From: Bradyrhizobium australiense
GTDB lineage: Bacteria > Pseudomonadota > Alphaproteobacteria > Rhizobiales > Xanthobacteraceae
Assembly: GCF_013114825.1 (NCBI RefSeq)
Contig: NZ_JAAVLX010000001.1
Span: 186,001 to 250,000, forward strand
Direction of reading: 5' to 3'
Length of the DNA: 64,000 nt
The notes under the pieces were generated by a model, which did no database searches, had not been told where the DNA came from, and saw only the letters and a list, made by a program, of their open reading frames with translations. The position numbers and the translations under genes are program-made. Positions 1-8,572 of this stretch are shown here, piece by piece (the stretch's first letter is position 1; every line of letters begins with the position of its first letter).

Positions 1-315
1 GACGTTCCCGGCATCGAGATCTGCACCGTCGAAAAAACCATGGAACGGCGCACCTCTTGCCTGCAGAGCAATGTCGATTTCCTGCAGAAGACGATCACCA
101 AGCTGACGACCGACCATCAGCAGAAGCTGGATGCCGCCAACCGGCAGATCGAGGCGCTGAAGAACGCGGTCATTGGCTTGCAGAAGCTCGTCGTCGAGTT
201 GCAGGTGGCGCAGAACAAGGCGGCGGAGGATGCCAAGAAGGCCGCAACGCCGGCTGCGAAGGATGCCGCACCTGCTGCAAAGGATGCGGCGCCGGCGAAG
301 GACGGCACGAAGTAG
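1..315 (+). CDS. Partial protein with coiled coil and Ala/Lys-rich tail
   Basis: The frame is open from the first base of the window, so the true start lies upstream and only the last 104 residues are visible. The middle part (KLTTDHQQKLDAANRQ and on to VELQVAQNKA) has heptad-like spacing of hydrophobic residues and should form a coiled coil. The tail is low complexity, with repeats of AAPAAKDA and AKDG, as seen in secreted or surface proteins of this group. I do not recognise the family. The downstream gene is convergent, with its stop 14 bases away. Confidence 0.6.
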   Translation, partial: DVPGIEICTVEKTMERRTSCLQSNVDFLQKTITKLTTDHQQKLDAANRQIEALKNAVIGLQKLVVELQVAQNKAAEDAKKAATPAAKDAAPAAKDAAPAKDGTK

Positions 316-329
316 CGGCCATCGGGCGG

Positions 330-1436
330 TTATGACACGCAGTATTGCTCCATGACGGCCTTGTCCGGCTCATAGCCGAGCCCCGGTCCCTGTGGCACTT
401 CGATGTTGCCATTGGCATCGACGTCGATGCGGCCGCGCCACAGGCATGCGGCGCGTTTCATGGAGAACACTTCGACAAAGGTCGCGTCGTCGCGCAGCGA
501 CATCAACTGCAGCGTCGCCAGGAAGCCCGGGCCGAAATACGGTGAATGCGGTGCAAGCCTGACGCCGAGTTCGTCGGCCAATGCAGCTACCTTCAGATAT
601 TCGGTGATGCCCCCGACCTTTATGACGGAGGGTTGCGCATGGCTCACCGCGCCGGCCGTTATCATCTGCCTGAACTGATGAACGGTGCAGGCATTCTCGC
701 CGGCCGCCACATTAAGCCCGCCCTTGATCCGCACTTCGGCCAGTGCTGCAAAATCCTCCGGGGGCCAGACCGGTTCCTCAAGGAACATCGGCGCAGCGTC
801 GCGGCAGGAATGCGCGAAGGCAATTGCATCCTCGCCATTCAGCGGACAGTTCAGGTCGACCATCAGCGGAACTCCGGGACCGATCTCCTGCCGTGCAGCA
901 AATACCGCAGGCGTTGTGGTCTCATGAAGCTTGATCGCCTTGTAGCCCTGCCGCAGCACCGTCTCGCATTCGCGTGCGATCAGCTCGGGCTTGCCGATCC
1001 GCAACAGGCTTGCATAGGCGGGAATCCGCGTGCGCCTGGCCTCGCCGATCAGCCGGTACAACGGCACGCCCTTCGCCTTGGCGGCAAGGTCCCACAGGGC
1101 AATATCGAGCGCCGATATCGCGAACATGGTGATGCCATAGCGGCCGAACAGATGCAGGTTGCGCTGGATCTGTTCCATGAAGGCGGGAATGCCCGCCGCT
1201 TCGGGAACCTCAAGGCCCATCGCCTGCGGCGCGATCATTTCCTCGATGGCGGCGTAGCTGGTTCGCGGGCAGACATAGGCAAAGGCATCGCCCCAGCCGG
1301 TGATGCCGGCATCGGTGGAAACCTCGATCATGACGATTTCCAGCGCCGAGATAGCAGAAGCGCCTTGCTTGAAACTAGCCACCCCAGCGTCATACGGAAT
1401 CCGGATGTGGTGGGCCCGAACCTTTGTGATGAGCAT
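330..1436 (-). CDS. Mandelate racemase / muconate lactonizing enzyme family protein
   Basis: Enolase-superfamily enzyme of 368 residues, the usual length. These enzymes abstract a proton alpha to a carboxylate using a Mg2+ ion held by three acidic residues. The N-terminal capping domain covers about residues 1-125 and the TIM barrel the rest. Visible motifs in order are KLHE (a KxH pair, about 169-172), MVDLNC (first metal Asp), FLEEP (second metal Glu), AAGEN (third metal Glu), IKVGG, and APHSPYFGPG near the end. The KxH form is rarer than the KxK of mandelate racemase, so the substrate, probably a sugar acid or a hydroxy acid, cannot be named. It diverges from an AraC-type regulator with 118 bases between them, which suggests local control. 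Confidence 0.88.
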   Translation of the reverse strand: MLITKVRAHHIRIPYDAGVASFKQGASAISALEIVMIEVSTDAGITGWGDAFAYVCPRTSYAAIEEMIAPQAMGLEVPEAAGIPAFMEQIQRNLHLFGRYGITMFAISALDIALWDLAAKAKGVPLYRLIGEARRTRIPAYASLLRIGKPELIARECETVLRQGYKAIKLHETTTPAVFAARQEIGPGVPLMVDLNCPLNGEDAIAFAHSCRDAAPMFLEEPVWPPEDFAALAEVRIKGGLNVAAGENACTVHQFRQMITAGAVSHAQPSVIKVGGITEYLKVAALADELGVRLAPHSPYFGPGFLATLQLMSLRDDATFVEVFSMKRAACLWRGRIDVDANGNIEVPQGPGLGYEPDKAVMEQYCVS

Positions 1437-1554
1437 GGTACCCTCCCAAAGCGTTCCCTACCTTGTCAGTGGCACGATCGAAGAGCAAGGACTGTCAAAT
1501 GAAGCGGGGCGCAACGGCCGATAATACGAAAGCTTCGCATGAGAGCTGTCAGTC

Positions 1555-2388
1555 ATGAATCCAGCCCAGAAAGCGCTCTGGTACATCGAAAGCCATCTCG
1601 CCGAGCCGCTGACGCTCGACGACATCGCCGATGTTGCCGGCGTCTCGCGTTTCCATCTGGTGCGGGCGTTTGCCGCCGCGACCGGCTTTTCGGTCATGCG
1701 TTATGTGCGCGTCCGCCGTCTGACCAAGGCCGCGCAGGCGCTGGCCGCCGGTGCGCCCGATATTCTAAGTCTTGCGCTGGATGCGGACTACAGCTCTCAC
1801 GAAGCTTTCACCCGCGCGTTCCGCGACCATTTCGGAACAACGCCCGAAGCGGTTCGCGCCGCAACGTGCCTTGATCATCTCAAGCTTCGGGAGCCAATCA
1901 TGATGGATTCAACCCTGCTCGATACGCTCACGCCACCGCGTTTCGAAACTTCCGAGCCGTTGCTCATCGCCGGCATCAGCGAACGCTGCACGCACGAGAA
2001 CGGCGGCGCCGGCATTCCGAACCAGTGGCAGAAGTTTCACCAAACCGTCGACGCCATCCCGGATCGGGTCGGCAAGGTAGCCTATGGTGTCTGCTGCAAT
2101 GGCGACGATTCCGGCTTCGATTACATCGCAGGCGTCGAAGTCGCCGATTTCTCCGACCTGCCGCGCGAGTTCGCCCGCGTGCGCATTCCAGAGCAGAAGT
2201 ATGCGGTGTTCACCCACGCGGACCACATCTCGACCATTCGCCGCACCGTCAACACGATCTGGAATCACTGGCTGCCGGTGTCCGGCATGAAGGCGGCAGA
2301 TGCGCCGAGCTTCGAGCGGTATGACGAGAATTTCGATCCGGCCACCGGCAATGGCGGGCTGGAGATCTGGATTCCGGTGCGGGAGTAG
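1555..2388 (+). CDS. AraC family transcriptional regulator with GyrI-like effector domain
   Basis: The protein has 277 residues with the DNA-binding part first: two helix-turn-helix motifs over about residues 5-105 (DDIADVAGVSRFHLVRAFA, then DADYSSHEAFTRAFRDHFG with the classical F-G-x-x-P ending FGTTPE). Residues from about 125 onward match the Rob/SbmC type effector-binding domain, with the typical ending GLEIWIPV. This order (AraC then GyrI-like) is that of Rob-like regulators that respond to small hydrophobic ligands. It is transcribed away from the enolase-superfamily gene and is its most likely regulator. A GAGAG stretch about nine bases before the ATG is the only ribosome-site candidate. 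Confidence 0.88.
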   Translation: MNPAQKALWYIESHLAEPLTLDDIADVAGVSRFHLVRAFAAATGFSVMRYVRVRRLTKAAQALAAGAPDILSLALDADYSSHEAFTRAFRDHFGTTPEAVRAATCLDHLKLREPIMMDSTLLDTLTPPRFETSEPLLIAGISERCTHENGGAGIPNQWQKFHQTVDAIPDRVGKVAYGVCCNGDDSGFDYIAGVEVADFSDLPREFARVRIPEQKYAVFTHADHISTIRRTVNTIWNHWLPVSGMKAADAPSFERYDENFDPATGNGGLEIWIPVRE

Positions 2389-2400
2389 GCAAGGGCAGTC

Positions 2401-2518
2401 GTAGGATGGGTGGACGACTTGTCCGCCGTAGCTCGCTAGAGCGACGGCGGAAGCGATACCCATCACCCCTTGCGGGCCGCGATTTGATGGGTTTCGCTTG
2501 CGCTCTACCCATCCTACG
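2401..2518. repeat. Dispersed palindromic repeat, GTAGGATGGGT class
   Basis: The outer arms GTAGGATGGGT (2401-2411) and ACCCATCCTAC (2507-2517) are perfect reverse complements. Between them lies a shorter hairpin around GTCCGCC and GGCGGA. The element fills the gap after the AraC gene. Related elements with GTAGGGTGGGC arms lie at 37013 and 39381. Confidence 0.8.
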
Positions 2519-2609
2519 CTGGTGTCGGACCAATCTTCCGCATTGCTGCCCTGCGCCGCAGGATTGCCCGCGGTTGCTTGGCAAGCGATATCGACTTTGC
2601 CATAACATC

Positions 2610-2626
2610 CGCAACGAAATGTTGCG
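2610..2626. promoter_or_regulatory. Inverted repeat upstream of SMP-30 gene
   Basis: CGCAAC (2610-2615) and GTTGCG (2621-2626) form a perfect 6-base inverted repeat with a 5-base spacer, 55 bases before the start at 2682. Position and form fit a regulator operator, but I cannot name the regulator. Confidence 0.3.
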
Positions 2627-2681
2627 CGTGCGGGATCGAACCTGAAATCCGCCTGCAGCCAAGAGCCAGCCGGGAGGATTC

Positions 2682-3608
2682 ATGGCCGATATCCGCGTTC
2701 TCGCCACCGATCTGGAGTTTCCGGAAGGCCCGGTCGTCATGCCCGACGGCTCGGTAGTGCTGGTCGAAATCCGTGGGAAACGGCTGACGCGGGTTCATCC
2801 AGACGGGCGCAAGGAGGTGGTCGCGCAAATTCCCGGCGGCCCCAATGGCGCCGCGCTTGGCCCCGACGGCAAGATGTACATCTGCAACAATGGCGGCTTT
2901 AGCTGGATTCCGACCGGCAAGATGATCATGCCGGGCCCGCAGCCCGACGACTATCAGGGCGGCTCGATCCAGCGGGTGGATCTGCAGAGCGGCAAGGTCG
3001 AGACCGTCGTCGATAGATGCGGCGAGCACGCTCTGCGGGGGCCCAACGACCTGGTGTTCGACAAGCACGGCGGGCTCTGGTTCTCTGACCTGGGCAAGCG
3101 CCGCGCCCGCGAGATGGATGTCGGCGCGTTCTATTATCTCAAGCCGGGCATGAAGGAGATCGTCGAGGCCGTGCACGGCGTGCTGCCCGCCAACGGCATA
3201 GGTCTGTCGCCGGACGAGAAGACGGTCTACATCGCGGAGACGCCGACGGCGCGGCTGTGGGCCTACGAAATTTCCGAGCCGGGTACCATCAAGCCGCGCG
3301 ATGTGATCTATCGCGGCGAGCGCGGCAAGCCGATCGCGGGGCTTGGCGGTTATCAGATGTTCGACTCGATGGCGGTGGAGGCAAACGGCAACGTCTGCGT
3401 GGCGACGCTGGTGTCGGGCTGTATCTCGGTAATCGCGCCTGACGGTACGCTGGTCGAGCAGGTTCCGACCGGCGACCGCGTCACCACCAATATCGCCTTC
3501 GGCGGGCCGGAGCTGAAGACGGCGTATATCACGCTGTCGGGCAAGGGCGAACTGATCGCGATGGATTGGGCGCGTCCGGGGCTTCCGCTGAATTTTTTGA
3601 ACAGGTGA
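2682..3608 (+). CDS. SMP-30/gluconolactonase family protein
   Basis: Six-bladed beta-propeller of 308 residues that in this family opens sugar lactones with a divalent metal. The metal-binding set is visible: LEFPEGP near residue 12 (Glu), RGPNDLVF near 120 (Asn) and GIGLSPDEKTVYIAET near 175 (Asp). The repeated G-P-D-G and DGK blade turns fit the fold. The start follows GGGAGG (2672-2677) with a 4-base gap to the ATG. A palindromic repeat separates it from the GNAT and GMC oxidoreductase genes on the same strand, so cotranscription is possible but unproven. The sugar acid substrate is unknown. Confidence 0.87.
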   Translation: MADIRVLATDLEFPEGPVVMPDGSVVLVEIRGKRLTRVHPDGRKEVVAQIPGGPNGAALGPDGKMYICNNGGFSWIPTGKMIMPGPQPDDYQGGSIQRVDLQSGKVETVVDRCGEHALRGPNDLVFDKHGGLWFSDLGKRRAREMDVGAFYYLKPGMKEIVEAVHGVLPANGIGLSPDEKTVYIAETPTARLWAYEISEPGTIKPRDVIYRGERGKPIAGLGGYQMFDSMAVEANGNVCVATLVSGCISVIAPDGTLVEQVPTGDRVTTNIAFGGPELKTAYITLSGKGELIAMDWARPGLPLNFLNR

Positions 3609-3619
3609 ACCATCCACGC

Positions 3620-3699
3620 CATTGCGAGCGCAGCGAAGCAATCCATGCCGCCACACGGGGATGGATGGATTGCTTCGTCGCTTCGCCCCTCGCAATGAC
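3620..3699. repeat. Dispersed palindromic repeat, CATTGCGAG class
   Basis: CATTGCGAGCGCAGCGAAG on the left returns as an inverted copy ending CTCGCAATGA on the right, with GATGGATTGCTTCGTCGC in the right half. Close copies of the same design lie at 31251-31334 and 41661-41745 in this window. Confidence 0.85.
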
Positions 3700-3722
3700 A
3701 GTGGAGAAGGCGGAGTAGTAAA

Positions 3723-4316
3723 ATGGCCTTTCTTGAACCGGCTACCCTCCAGGGCAAGTACGCCCGGCTGGAGCCGCTGTCGCACGATCACATCGACGGG
3801 CTCACGGAAGCCGTGAGGGACGGCGAGCTGTGGAAGCTCTGGTACACCGCCATTCCGACCACCGAAAACATGAAAAAGGAAATCGATCGCCGGCTCGGCC
3901 TGTTCGCGGCCGGCACGATGCTGCCGTTCACGGTGTTCGACGCCGAGGGCAAGATCGCGGGCATGACAACCTATATGAACGTTGATGCCGCCAACCGCCG
4001 CGTCGAGATCGGCTCGACCTGGTACGCCAAGCGCGTGCAGCGCAGTGCGGTCAATACGCAGTGCAAATTGCTGCTGCTGACGCATGCGTTCGAGAAGTTG
4101 AATTGCATTGCGGTGGAGTTCCGCACGCATTTCTTCAATCACCAGAGCCGCCGCGGCATCGAGCGCCTCGGCGCCAAGCTGGACGGTATCCTGCGCAGCC
4201 ACCAGATCGCGCCAAACGGCACGTTGCGTGACACCGTGGTTTACAGCATCATTGCCAGCGAATGGCCGACGGTGAAGGCGCATCTCACTTATCAACTCAA
4301 CGAAAAGCCGCGGTAA
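3723..4316 (+). CDS. GNAT family N-acetyltransferase, RimJ/RimL-like
   Basis: The protein has 197 residues with the RimJ/RimL-type layout: an opening strand LQGKYARLEPLSHDHIDGL, a central EIGSTWYAKRVQRSAVNT that stands where the acetyl-CoA pyrophosphate loop lies, and the closing NHQSRRGIERLGAKLDG signature in which an N-x-x-S-R-R segment contacts the cofactor. Such enzymes acetylate the N-terminus of ribosomal proteins or small amines; the target here is not evident. It is followed 25 bases later by the GMC oxidoreductase gene. Confidence 0.85.
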   Translation: MAFLEPATLQGKYARLEPLSHDHIDGLTEAVRDGELWKLWYTAIPTTENMKKEIDRRLGLFAAGTMLPFTVFDAEGKIAGMTTYMNVDAANRRVEIGSTWYAKRVQRSAVNTQCKLLLLTHAFEKLNCIAVEFRTHFFNHQSRRGIERLGAKLDGILRSHQIAPNGTLRDTVVYSIIASEWPTVKAHLTYQLNEKPR

Positions 4317-4341
4317 GTAAAGGCACGCCAGAAAAGAGACG

Positions 4342-5985
4342 ATGGAAACGTTCGATTATGTGATTATCGGCGCGGGCTCCGCAGGCAGCGTGCTCGCCAA
4401 CCGGCTTAGCGAAGATCCCGGAAGCCGCATCTGCGTGCTCGAAGCGGGCGGCAAGGATTGGCATCCCTACATCTATCTGCCGGCCGGCTTCATCAAGACG
4501 TTCCACATGAAGAGCGTCAACTGGGCCTATCAGCAGGAGCCGGGGCCATGGACCGGCGGGCGCAGCATCTACGCGCCGCGCGGCAAGACGCTTGGCGGCT
4601 CCTCGTCGATCAACGGCCATATCTACAACCGCGGCCAGCGCCAGGATTTCGACACCTGGGCGCAGCTCGGCAATCGCGGCTGGGGCTATCCGGACGTGCT
4701 GCCCTATTTCAAGCGGCTGGAGTGCCGCGTCGGCGAATGCGACGAGACCTATCGCGGACGCGAAGGCAGCCTGACCGTCACCACCATGGATTGGCAGGAT
4801 CCGCTGTGCGAGGCGTTCATGGAGGGCGCCGTCAGCCTCGGCATCCCCAAAAATCCCGATTACAACGGCGCGATCCAGGAGGGCGTCTCCTATTGCCAGC
4901 GCACCATCCAGAATGGATTGCGCATGAGCGCGGCCAAGGCGTTCCTACATCCGGCGCGGAAGCGGGGGAATGTCGATGTGCGGACGCACGCGCACGTCAC
5001 CAACATCATCTTCGAGGGCAAGCGCGCGGTCGGCGTGCGCTATCTCAGAGGCGGCAAGGGTGGCGTGCCCGTCGAGGTGCGCGCCAACAAGGAAGTCATT
5101 CTGTCCGGCGGCGCCTATAACTCGCCGCAGGTGCTGCAATTGTCCGGCGTCGGCTCGCCGGAATTGTTGCAGGCGCACGGCATCGAAGTGCGCCATGCGC
5201 TGGCGGGCGTCGGCGAGGGCTTGCAGGATCATTACGCGCCGCGATCGGTGGCGCGGGTCAAGAACATCAAGACCATCAACGAACTTCGGCGCGGATTGAG
5301 CCTCTGGGTCGAGGCGCTGAAATGGGCGACGACACGGCGTGGGCTGCTCTCGTTGTCGCCGACCATGGTATATTGCTTTTGGCACTCCGGCGAGACCACC
5401 GAGAGCTCCGATCTGCAGCTCACCTTTACCCCGGCAAGCTACAAGGAAGGCGTGCAGGGCCAGCTCGAGGACGAGCCCGGCATGACGGTTGCCTCATGGC
5501 AGCAGCGCCCCGAGAGCCGCGGCTATGTCCGCATCCGCTCCGCCGATCCATTCGCGCCGCCGATCATCCAGACCAATTATCTGGTGGAAGAGCTCGACCG
5601 CCGCGTCGTCGTCGCCGGCATGAAGCTGGCGCGCCGGCTGCTCGCGTCCAAGCCGCTCGCGCCCTATTACGCCTATGAGGATTTCCCGGGACCGAAGGTG
5701 CAGAGCGACGACGAGTTCCTCGCCGCCGCCACCGAGCGCGGCACCACCACGTTCCATCCCGGCTGCACCTGCCGCATGGGTCCGGCAGACGCCAAATGGG
5801 CCGTGGTCGATGACCAGTTGCGCGTGCACGGACTGCAGGGCCTGCGAGTCGTCGATGCCTCCATCATGCCGCGCATGATCTCCGCCAATCTCAACGCCTC
5901 GACGCTGATGATCGCAGACAAGGCGTCGGATATGATCCGCGGGAAGACCGCGCTGGAGGCGGTCAGGTTCCGGGTGTCGGCCTAG
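4342..5985 (+). CDS. GMC family FAD-dependent oxidoreductase (choline dehydrogenase-like)
   Basis: Flavoprotein alcohol dehydrogenase of 547 residues. The N-terminal FAD-binding Rossmann motif is VIIGAGSAGSVLANRL (about residues 6-21). The GMC signatures are PRGKTLGGSSSING (about 80-93) and LSGGAYNSPQVLQLSGVG (about 254-271). The active-site histidine sits in TTFHPGCTCRMG and the C-terminal FAD-closing block is SANLNASTLMIADKA. No signal peptide is seen, so it is probably cytoplasmic or peripheral. It resembles choline dehydrogenase and polyethylene-glycol dehydrogenase relatives in general form, and the substrate cannot be decided from sequence. It lies 16 bases before a small gene in the same direction. 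Confidence 0.92.
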   Translation: METFDYVIIGAGSAGSVLANRLSEDPGSRICVLEAGGKDWHPYIYLPAGFIKTFHMKSVNWAYQQEPGPWTGGRSIYAPRGKTLGGSSSINGHIYNRGQRQDFDTWAQLGNRGWGYPDVLPYFKRLECRVGECDETYRGREGSLTVTTMDWQDPLCEAFMEGAVSLGIPKNPDYNGAIQEGVSYCQRTIQNGLRMSAAKAFLHPARKRGNVDVRTHAHVTNIIFEGKRAVGVRYLRGGKGGVPVEVRANKEVILSGGAYNSPQVLQLSGVGSPELLQAHGIEVRHALAGVGEGLQDHYAPRSVARVKNIKTINELRRGLSLWVEALKWATTRRGLLSLSPTMVYCFWHSGETTESSDLQLTFTPASYKEGVQGQLEDEPGMTVASWQQRPESRGYVRIRSADPFAPPIIQTNYLVEELDRRVVVAGMKLARRLLASKPLAPYYAYEDFPGPKVQSDDEFLAAATERGTTTFHPGCTCRMGPADAKWAVVDDQLRVHGLQGLRVVDASIMPRMISANLNASTLMIADKASDMIRGKTALEAVRFRVSA

Positions 5986-6001
5986 CCTTGGCACGAGGCG
6001 C

Positions 6002-6427
6002 ATGGCGTTCGCGGTCAAGGCCGAGATTTCCGATCCGCAGCGGAAGACGTTCGCGTTCACGGCACAAAAGACCATGTATGGCGGCAAGCACATCGCAGCA
6101 GGCGACACGGTTTTCGTGTTCGCGAGCCAGAACGAGGGCGGGCAGGGCCTTATTGCGCGCGGCGTTGTTATTTCGGCCGAAGCGATCGCCAGGAAGCGTG
6201 GCATCGTCAGGCAAACACCGCGTGTCAGTGTCACTCTCAGACGCACCGCGCTTGCGAAGCGGCCGCTGGGGCGGCGCGAACTCAAGCATTTCACCGACTG
6301 GAATGACGGCCGGCCCGAGACCGAACTCAATTTCAAGTTCTATCGTCAGGCAACGAACAAGATCGCCGGCATCTCGGACGAAGCGGCGGCGTTCCTCGGC
6401 GAGTTCTTCCAGGACGTGTACTCGTAA
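6002..6427 (+). CDS. Small conserved protein, possibly PUA/EVE-like fold
   Basis: The protein has 141 residues and no signal peptide or membrane segment. The run FAFTAQKTMYGGKHIAAGDTVFVFASQ followed by GLIARGVVISAE looks like the small beta-barrel of EVE/ASCH/PUA-type RNA- or modified-base-binding proteins, where a G-D-x-V-x-x-F turn precedes a strand. That assignment is by eye and uncertain. The gene starts 16 bases after the GMC oxidoreductase stop and may be carried on the same message. Confidence 0.6.
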   Translation: MAFAVKAEISDPQRKTFAFTAQKTMYGGKHIAAGDTVFVFASQNEGGQGLIARGVVISAEAIARKRGIVRQTPRVSVTLRRTALAKRPLGRRELKHFTDWNDGRPETELNFKFYRQATNKIAGISDEAAAFLGEFFQDVYS

Positions 6428-6592
6428 AGACGTAGATGTCCGCTTCTGACGGCCAAGCGGAATGCTTCGGATCGGTTACAGCATTACCGCTCGTGACCCC
6501 ATCTCGGAAGTGGGGTGGCCAAGTTTGCTGCGCTGCGAAAAACAACTTCCGGTAAGCTGGCCTCACCGGCTCCAAAAGGAGATATGTCCATC

Positions 6593-7372
6593 ATGCTGGA
6601 CCGCATTCTCGATGCAGCAACCGACAACCTCAGGTTCGCGAAGATTCTTGTCCAAATGGGTCTCGATCCGAACAACGTGACCTGGGACGCCATCTTCAAC
6701 CGCCTGCTGGAACTCTTTCTGCACAACATCACGCTTGCCAATATGTTCGCCCTGGTCGGCGCGATCTTCTTCGTCGCTACATTGCTGACGCACACGATGG
6801 TGCCGCTGCGGGTCGCGAACATGATCGGTTGCGCATTCTTCGCCATCTTCGGTGCGCTCACCGGAGCCGTCACGACCTTTCTTCTTTATCTCCTGATGAT
6901 TCCCATCAATGCCTACCGTCTCCGTCAAATGCTCGCTCTCGTGAAGAAGGCGCGCACCGCAACACAGGGCGACATGTCGATGGAGTGGCTCAAGCCGTTC
7001 ATGACCGACCGCAAGTATCGCAAGGGTGATATCTTGATGAAGAAAGGTGACGCAGCCAACGAAATGCTGCTGACCGTTACCGGCAAATTCCGGGTCATCG
7101 AAATCAACGTCGAACTTCCGCCGGGGCGTTTGATGGGCGAGCTTGGTTTCCTCACGCCCGACAACCGCCGGACCGCGACGATCGAATGTATCGAGGATGG
7201 CCGCGTCCTGACTATCAGCTACGAAAAGCTGCTCGAGATCTACTTCCAAAACCCGCAGTTCGGCTATTATTTCCTTGTCTTGACCAGCCAACGCCTGCTG
7301 GAAAATCTCGCGCGAGCCGAAGCCATCATCGCGCAGAACAAGATCGCGCCGCAGACGCCTTTCGCCAACTAA
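6593..7372 (+). CDS. Three-helix membrane protein with cyclic-nucleotide-binding domain (Popeye-like layout)
   Basis: The protein has 259 residues. Three closely spaced hydrophobic helices lie at about residues 48-66, 68-88 and 90-106. They are followed by a Crp-type beta-roll from about 130 to 235. The phosphate-binding cassette is intact: MGELGFL (181-187) and RRTAT (192-196), the G-E-L and R-T-A pattern used to hold cyclic nucleotide phosphate. There is no kinase, channel pore or DNA-binding part. The layout is that of vertebrate Popeye proteins and their bacterial relatives. I chose 6593 because AGGAGA at 6577-6582 lies about 10 bases before it; the ATG at 6584 is too close. Confidence 0.82.
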   Translation: MLDRILDAATDNLRFAKILVQMGLDPNNVTWDAIFNRLLELFLHNITLANMFALVGAIFFVATLLTHTMVPLRVANMIGCAFFAIFGALTGAVTTFLLYLLMIPINAYRLRQMLALVKKARTATQGDMSMEWLKPFMTDRKYRKGDILMKKGDAANEMLLTVTGKFRVIEINVELPPGRLMGELGFLTPDNRRTATIECIEDGRVLTISYEKLLEIYFQNPQFGYYFLVLTSQRLLENLARAEAIIAQNKIAPQTPFAN

Positions 7373-7759
7373 CAGCGGTCCGGGGCGATTGATCCCGGCC
7401 GTCGCGTGCTCCGCCGCCGGCGTCCTAATTCCCACTGGCTTTGCGCGCATGGCGCAGAACTTGAATTCGGGATCTTTCCAAACGGATCGAGCGCCACATT
7501 GGTGAGCAGATTGGCAACAGTCCTCCCGCTCATCCTTCGCTTGGGAGGGCTTGAAGTCCGATCATTGCACGCTGCCCGCGGCCATCGCCGCTAAAGCGAA
7601 GCCGAAAACAAGAGCGTCTTGTTGCAGTGCATGAGCCTGTTGTTGGCCCTCAGCCGAACTGTCTATGAGCCGCCGCAAGGGCCGCTCTCGGGGGAGAAAC
7701 GGACCTGACGAGCTGAGCGTTCGGATCGCTGCTTGTGACCCATTGCAGACGCGCGCGGC
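7373..7759. other. Gap without a clear gene; probable repeat fragment
   Basis: No convincing gene. On the minus strand, about 7665-7760 translates to a fragment with HKQRS and VRFSPESG, which resembles low-value reading frames of dispersed repeats that I remember from Bradyrhizobium genomes. The rest shows no feature. Confidence 0.35.
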
Positions 7760-8299
7760 CTATTGCTGCGATCTGCTTTCAAGCAGCCGGTCGCGGACCT
7801 CCTCCGATACAAAGCGCTCCGCCCGCTGCCATGCCTCGTCATTGTCGCCGCGGAACGTGAAGAACTTCCGGAACAAGACGCGCTGGGATGTCGTATCGAC
7901 GGCAACAGTCCACACCACCTGCACCAGCGTGCTCCTCTTATGAACGATGCCGATAATCAGGATCTGCGTGCCGGCCTGTGACGCCGCGCGCAGCCGATCG
8001 CCCAACGCGGGTCCCTCGGTCGGACAATTTGATGTGCAGGAGGAGGGCACGAGCTCAAAACGGCGGTCTGCCGTGACGTCGTCCCGCAGCGCGGTCATGA
8101 AAGCCCGCAATCGCTTTTCATGCGCGGCCGTCTGATCGGTGGGCTCGTTCGACGTGTCGATATAATTGAAATCGTCGACGGAGACAGCCAAGGCGTGGTC
8201 GGCGGTCGCGGCGGATGCATCTGAGATGAGGCTGGATCCGAACAGACCGGTGAACAGGCCGGCTGTGGTAAGAGCGTGCAACAGGGAGGCGTGGCGCAT
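7760..8299 (-). CDS. Exported protein of unknown function, DUF3280/DUF2380-like (paralog 1)
   Basis: The start at 8299 gives 179 residues with a signal peptide (MRHASLLHALTTAGLF to DASA). The mature part has VSVDDFNYIDTSNE, a CTSNCPTEGP pair of cysteines in the middle, LIIGIVHKRSTLVQVVW and FTFRGDNDEAWQRAERFV. All these blocks recur in the protein at 37546-38094, so the two are paralogs. I recall the family as DUF3280 or DUF2380, but the number is from memory. Function is unknown. Neighbouring sequence on the far side is decayed, so this gene has no clear operon partner. Confidence 0.8.
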   Translation of the reverse strand: MRHASLLHALTTAGLFTGLFGSSLISDASAATADHALAVSVDDFNYIDTSNEPTDQTAAHEKRLRAFMTALRDDVTADRRFELVPSSCTSNCPTEGPALGDRLRAASQAGTQILIIGIVHKRSTLVQVVWTVAVDTTSQRVLFRKFFTFRGDNDEAWQRAERFVSEEVRDRLLESRSQQ

Positions 8300-8500
8300 G
8301 GCGATGGCTCGATCTCCGTGGCTGAATTGCGTTGCGACTACAACCCTTTCCAAGCATCAATTGCTGCATTCCCTGCCGCTATCCGGCACCGTCGTTCAGA
8401 CCAAGTCGCGCAAAATGTCCAAAGCGGATTTGACCAGAACATTAGAGGTCGCCAGCGGAAAGTCAGCTTACAAGTTAGTCATTCAAGGCTGTTTGAAGTG

Positions 8501-8572
8501 CTCGCATTGAAAGCGCCGACCAAATACGAGCTGGTCGTCAACCTCAAGACCGCTAGAATGCTCGGCCTCGAC
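8501..8572 (+). pseudogene. Remnant of the C-terminus of an ABC transporter substrate-binding protein
   Basis: These 24 codons read APTKYELVVNLKTARMLGLD, which closely matches the end of the substrate-binding proteins common in Bradyrhizobium (P-T-K-F-E-L-V-I-N-L-K-T-A-K-x-L-G-L). Nothing of the other 300 or so residues is present upstream, and the frame runs straight into the broken LprI-like gene. It is a fossil fragment. Confidence 0.65.

Noticed and set aside
2514..4295. Open frame of nearly 600 codons on the minus strand
   Set aside because: It runs antisense across the SMP-30 and GNAT genes, has no domain or start context, and is the kind of shadow frame that GC-rich third-codon bias produces.
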